Below, one piece after another: positions 31,655-33,705 of a DNA stretch of 33,705 nt. Origin of the DNA: an uncultured Bacteroidota bacterium. Lineage in GTDB: Bacteria; Bacteroidota; Bacteroidia; Chitinophagales; Chitinophagaceae. Location: contig CAIZMD010000746.1 of assembly GCA_903933995.1 (NCBI GenBank), positions 1-33,705 on the forward strand. The letters are read 5' to 3'. The notes under the pieces are model-generated. The model was not told where the DNA came from, ran no database searches, and worked only from the letters and a program-made list of their open reading frames with translations. The translations under genes and the position numbers were made by a program. The stretch's first letter is position 1. Each line of letters starts with the position of its first letter.

Positions 31655-32719
31655 TTACACTTTGAACATCCATCCATGGTTGTCTGCTACCCTACCCTCT
31701 TTAATATCATCCAACTGCTGTTTGATGGCTGGAGAAACGGTAAATTTCTCTAGGTCAAATGGCATGATATGTTCTTTGTATTTCAATTCCTTAATAGGGG
31801 CAATGGTAGCGGCAGTGCCGGTTCCAAACACTTCTTGTAATTGCCCTGACTGGTATGCTGCTACTAATTCGTCTACATTAATTTTACGCTCCTCTACCTT
31901 AATTCCCATTTCACCTAAGAGGGTCATCACAGACTTTCTAGTTACCCCATGCAAAATAGTTCCTTCTTCTAGTGAGGGAGTTACGGCTACGCCATTGATC
32001 AAGAAAAACACATTCATCATACCCACTTCTTGTAACCATTTGTGCTCGTGCGCATCGGTCCACAAAACTTGGTCATAGCCCATTTTATTGGCCATTTTTG
32101 CTGCCATCATACTACCTCCATAATTACCTGCATTTTTAGAGAATCCAACGCCACCAGGTGCTGCCCTTGTATAGTTTTCTTCTACCAAAATTTTCATGGG
32201 TTTAGCATAATAAGGACCAGTAGGACTTAAGATGATTAAGAATTTATAGCTCTCAGAAGGTCTCACTCCTAACATAGCGTCAGTTGAGAACATAAAGGGT
32301 CGAATGTATAAAGCGTGGTCCTTCATGTTTGGAATCCAGTCTTTGTCCAATTCAATTAATTGGCGCATGCCTTCCATAAAAATTGATTCAGGCACTTGTG
32401 GCATACACATTCTTTCTGCAGACAGATTGAATCTTTTAAAATTCTCTTCCGGTCTAAAAATGGCCGCTTCACCTGCTTGATTCTTATAAGCTTTAATCCC
32501 TTCAAAAATGGATTGTCCATAATGAATGGCTGCCAATGATGGGTCTAATTTTAAGGGTTGATAAGGTTTAATAGAAACATTAGTCCATGCACCGTTCTCG
32601 TAATCCGCCTCCAACATATGATCCGTGAAATATTTACCAAATGGAATATTTTCCAGACTCATCGTCAGCAATTTGCTTACCGCCACTTTTGTAATCTTTA
32701 TTCCAGCCGCTGCTACCAT
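31655..32719 (-). CDS. ilvE: Branched-chain amino acid aminotransferase
   Basis: A 354-residue PLP enzyme of fold type IV that interconverts Leu/Ile/Val and their 2-oxo acids with glutamate/2-oxoglutarate. The length and the segments YGQSIFEGIKAYK, RPEENFKRFNLSAERMCMP and FGTGTAATIAPI match the longer, eukaryote-like BCAT class. The PLP lysine is Lys195 in GFSKNAGNYGGS. It is a single gene with a terminator just after it and a likely promoter just before. It is not next to other ilv or leu genes. Confidence 0.96.
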   Translation of the reverse strand: MVAAAGIKITKVAVSKLLTMSLENIPFGKYFTDHMLEADYENGAWTNVSIKPYQPLKLDPSLAAIHYGQSIFEGIKAYKNQAGEAAIFRPEENFKRFNLSAERMCMPQVPESIFMEGMRQLIELDKDWIPNMKDHALYIRPFMFSTDAMLGVRPSESYKFLIILSPTGPYYAKPMKILVEENYTRAAPGGVGFSKNAGNYGGSMMAAKMANKMGYDQVLWTDAHEHKWLQEVGMMNVFFLINGVAVTPSLEEGTILHGVTRKSVMTLLGEMGIKVEERKINVDELVAAYQSGQLQEVFGTGTAATIAPIKELKYKEHIMPFDLEKFTVSPAIKQQLDDIKEGRVADNHGWMFKV

Positions 32720-32735
32720 AGTTTTATATTTGCTG

Positions 32736-32765
32736 CAAATAAACGAAAAAAATAAAAGCTAACAA
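32736..32765 (-). promoter_or_regulatory. Candidate promoter of ilvE
   Basis: Minus strand: TTG (32765-32763), 19 bp, TTTATTTG (32743-32736), seven of eight matches to TAnnTTTG. The leader would be only about 10 nt. Confidence 0.4.
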
Positions 32766-32785
32766 TCGTTAATATTGTAAAACTT

Positions 32786-33520
32786 ATGTCAAACAACCCA
32801 ATCACCTTACCAGATTTTGTTATTGCCAATTTATATGGGAATAATTTGGTGGTGGGTTCAGACGTAGTTGCCAAGGAGAGAACAAAGTCCAATCCTGTTG
32901 AAAAAACAGTTGAGCCAATAGTTGCAAAGCAAGTAGAAAATATTCCTACAGCTCCTACAAAACAAACAGCCAGTATTTCAGCAGCACAAGTAAACCCTTC
33001 AGTGCCGAACACTGTTCCAGAAAAACCAGCAGATAAGATTCCAACGGTTCAAACAAAACCTGTTAGTCCAACTCCTGTTACTCCTAAAGCAACTGTAACT
33101 AATACAACAACGGAAACACCAAAACAATGGTTCTTGGGTAATAATGGCAAACAAATTACTGTGATGGTTAAGGAAGACACCGTTCCTTATATCAATGACA
33201 AACATTTACAATTCTTATCCAATGTGCTGAGTGCTTGTAAATTGAATCTGGGAGATATTGCGCTTGTAAATTACAACAACTATCCACTTGGATTTGATGA
33301 ACTCAGAGCAAAATCTAATCCAAAAATTGTATTAGTTTTTGACCTTTCTCCCAAAGAATTAAAATTACCTTTTACCATACCATTGTATCAAGTGCAAGAC
33401 TATGCACAGTGCCGTTTCTTGTTTGCCCCTTCTCTTACAAAAATGGAAGCTGACAATGCAGAAGCAAAGGCAGAAAAAACAAAACTCTGGAATAGTTTGA
33501 AAACACTATTTGGATTATAA
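32786..33520 (+). CDS. Unrecognised protein: N-terminal peptide, disordered linker, small alpha/beta domain
   Basis: I do not recognise this 244-residue protein. It has no signal peptide. Residues 1-24 are a short hydrophobic-patterned segment (TLPDFVIANLYGNNLVV). Residues about 25-112 are a Pro/Thr/Val/Lys-rich disordered linker. Residues about 113-244 look like a compact alpha/beta domain: HLQFLSNVLSACKLNLGDIA, then NPKIVLVFDLSP, then CRFLFAPSLTKME, ending in an acidic-basic helix with KLWNSLKTLF. This strand-helix order, with a parallel strand before 'LSP' and 'APSL' near the end, recalls the uracil-DNA-glycosylase-like fold also seen in the DNA polymerase III psi subunit; that is a guess by eye. 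It precedes rdgB by 20 bp and is likely co-transcribed with it. Confidence 0.75.
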   Translation: MSNNPITLPDFVIANLYGNNLVVGSDVVAKERTKSNPVEKTVEPIVAKQVENIPTAPTKQTASISAAQVNPSVPNTVPEKPADKIPTVQTKPVSPTPVTPKATVTNTTTETPKQWFLGNNGKQITVMVKEDTVPYINDKHLQFLSNVLSACKLNLGDIALVNYNNYPLGFDELRAKSNPKIVLVFDLSPKELKLPFTIPLYQVQDYAQCRFLFAPSLTKMEADNAEAKAEKTKLWNSLKTLFGL

Positions 33521-33540
33521 TCCCGCCATAAAATATACTT

Positions 33541-33705
33541 ATGCCAATCCAACGCATTACTTTGGTATTTGCCACCAATAACCAAAACAAGGTTAAAGAA
33601 ATTAGATCCATATTAGCAGAACCCTTTGAGATTATTACATTAACGGAAGCTGGCATAGACATTGACATTCCTGAACCACATGATAGTTTGGAAGCGAATG
33701 CTTCA
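33541..33705 (+). CDS. rdgB: XTP/dITP pyrophosphatase RdgB/HAM1, N-terminal part (runs off the right edge)
   Basis: The first 55 residues are visible. LVFATNNQNKVKEIRSIL is the family's N-terminal nucleotide-binding signature (T/S-x-N-x-x-K), and IPEPHDSLEANAS matches the conserved E-x-G/H-D-S/T-x-x-x-NA region. The enzyme hydrolyses dITP, XTP and similar non-canonical purine triphosphates to monophosphates, protecting DNA and RNA. It lies 20 bp after the unknown gene. Confidence 0.92.
   Translation, partial: MPIQRITLVFATNNQNKVKEIRSILAEPFEIITLTEAGIDIDIPEPHDSLEANAS

Overview
The window looks like a piece of a Bacteroidota chromosome, most likely a member of the Chitinophagaceae or a near relative. 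The reasons are moderate A+T content, promoters of the Bacteroidota type (TTG or TTTG, 18-20 bp, then TAnnTTTG), A-rich gene starts without a clear Shine-Dalgarno sequence, many N-terminal lipoboxes and signal peptides, and the linked order rpsL-rpsG-fusA-rpsJ-S10/spc genes. Genus level cannot be fixed from this sequence. No rRNA, tRNA, CRISPR array, transposase or phage gene was seen.

Left arm (1-14753). A tight leftward operon encodes a secreted two-domain esterase (alpha/beta hydrolase fused to an SGNH hydrolase), an MFS transporter and an acyl-CoA synthetase that runs off the left edge. Together they read as a 'cleave the ester, import the acid, activate it with CoA' module; that link is inference. 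A rightward surface lipoprotein follows. Then comes a leftward RND efflux operon (membrane-fusion lipoprotein, AcrB-type pump, TolC-type outer-membrane lipoprotein), a two-CBS-domain protein, a small repeat-rich exported protein, a BaiN/HI0933-type flavoprotein and a secreted M20 peptidase.

Centre (13950-30047). A 16-kb leftward ribosomal cluster reads, in order of transcription, rpsL-rpsG | fusA | rpsJ-(leader)-rplC-rplD-rplW-rplB-rpsS-rplV-rpsC-rplP-rpmC-rpsQ-rplN-rplX-rplE-rpsN-rpsH-rplF-rplR-rpsE-rpmD-rplO-secY-map. I can see three matching promoters (rpsL, fusA, rpsJ), terminators after rpsG and fusA, and terminator-like hairpins at the last three junctions of the spc part. An unusually long, structured gap of 304 bp lies between rpsJ and rplC and carries a possible 31-codon micro-ORF. 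rpoBC is missing on one side and infA-rpmJ-rpsM-rpsK-rpsD-rpoA-rplQ on the other, so the usual super-cluster is cut at both ends.

Right arm (30105-33705). A rightward exported protein that seems to lack its C-terminal part, a leftward branched-chain aminotransferase (ilvE), and a rightward pair made of an unrecognised linker-plus-globular-domain protein and the start of an RdgB/HAM1 nucleotide pyrophosphatase.

Most of the window is ordinary housekeeping and efflux. The most interesting candidates are the rpsJ-rplC leader with its micro-ORF, the chain of attenuator-like hairpins in the distal spc operon, a shared 9-mer upstream of the three translation-gene promoters, the esterase/transporter/ligase module, and the unknown protein next to rdgB.
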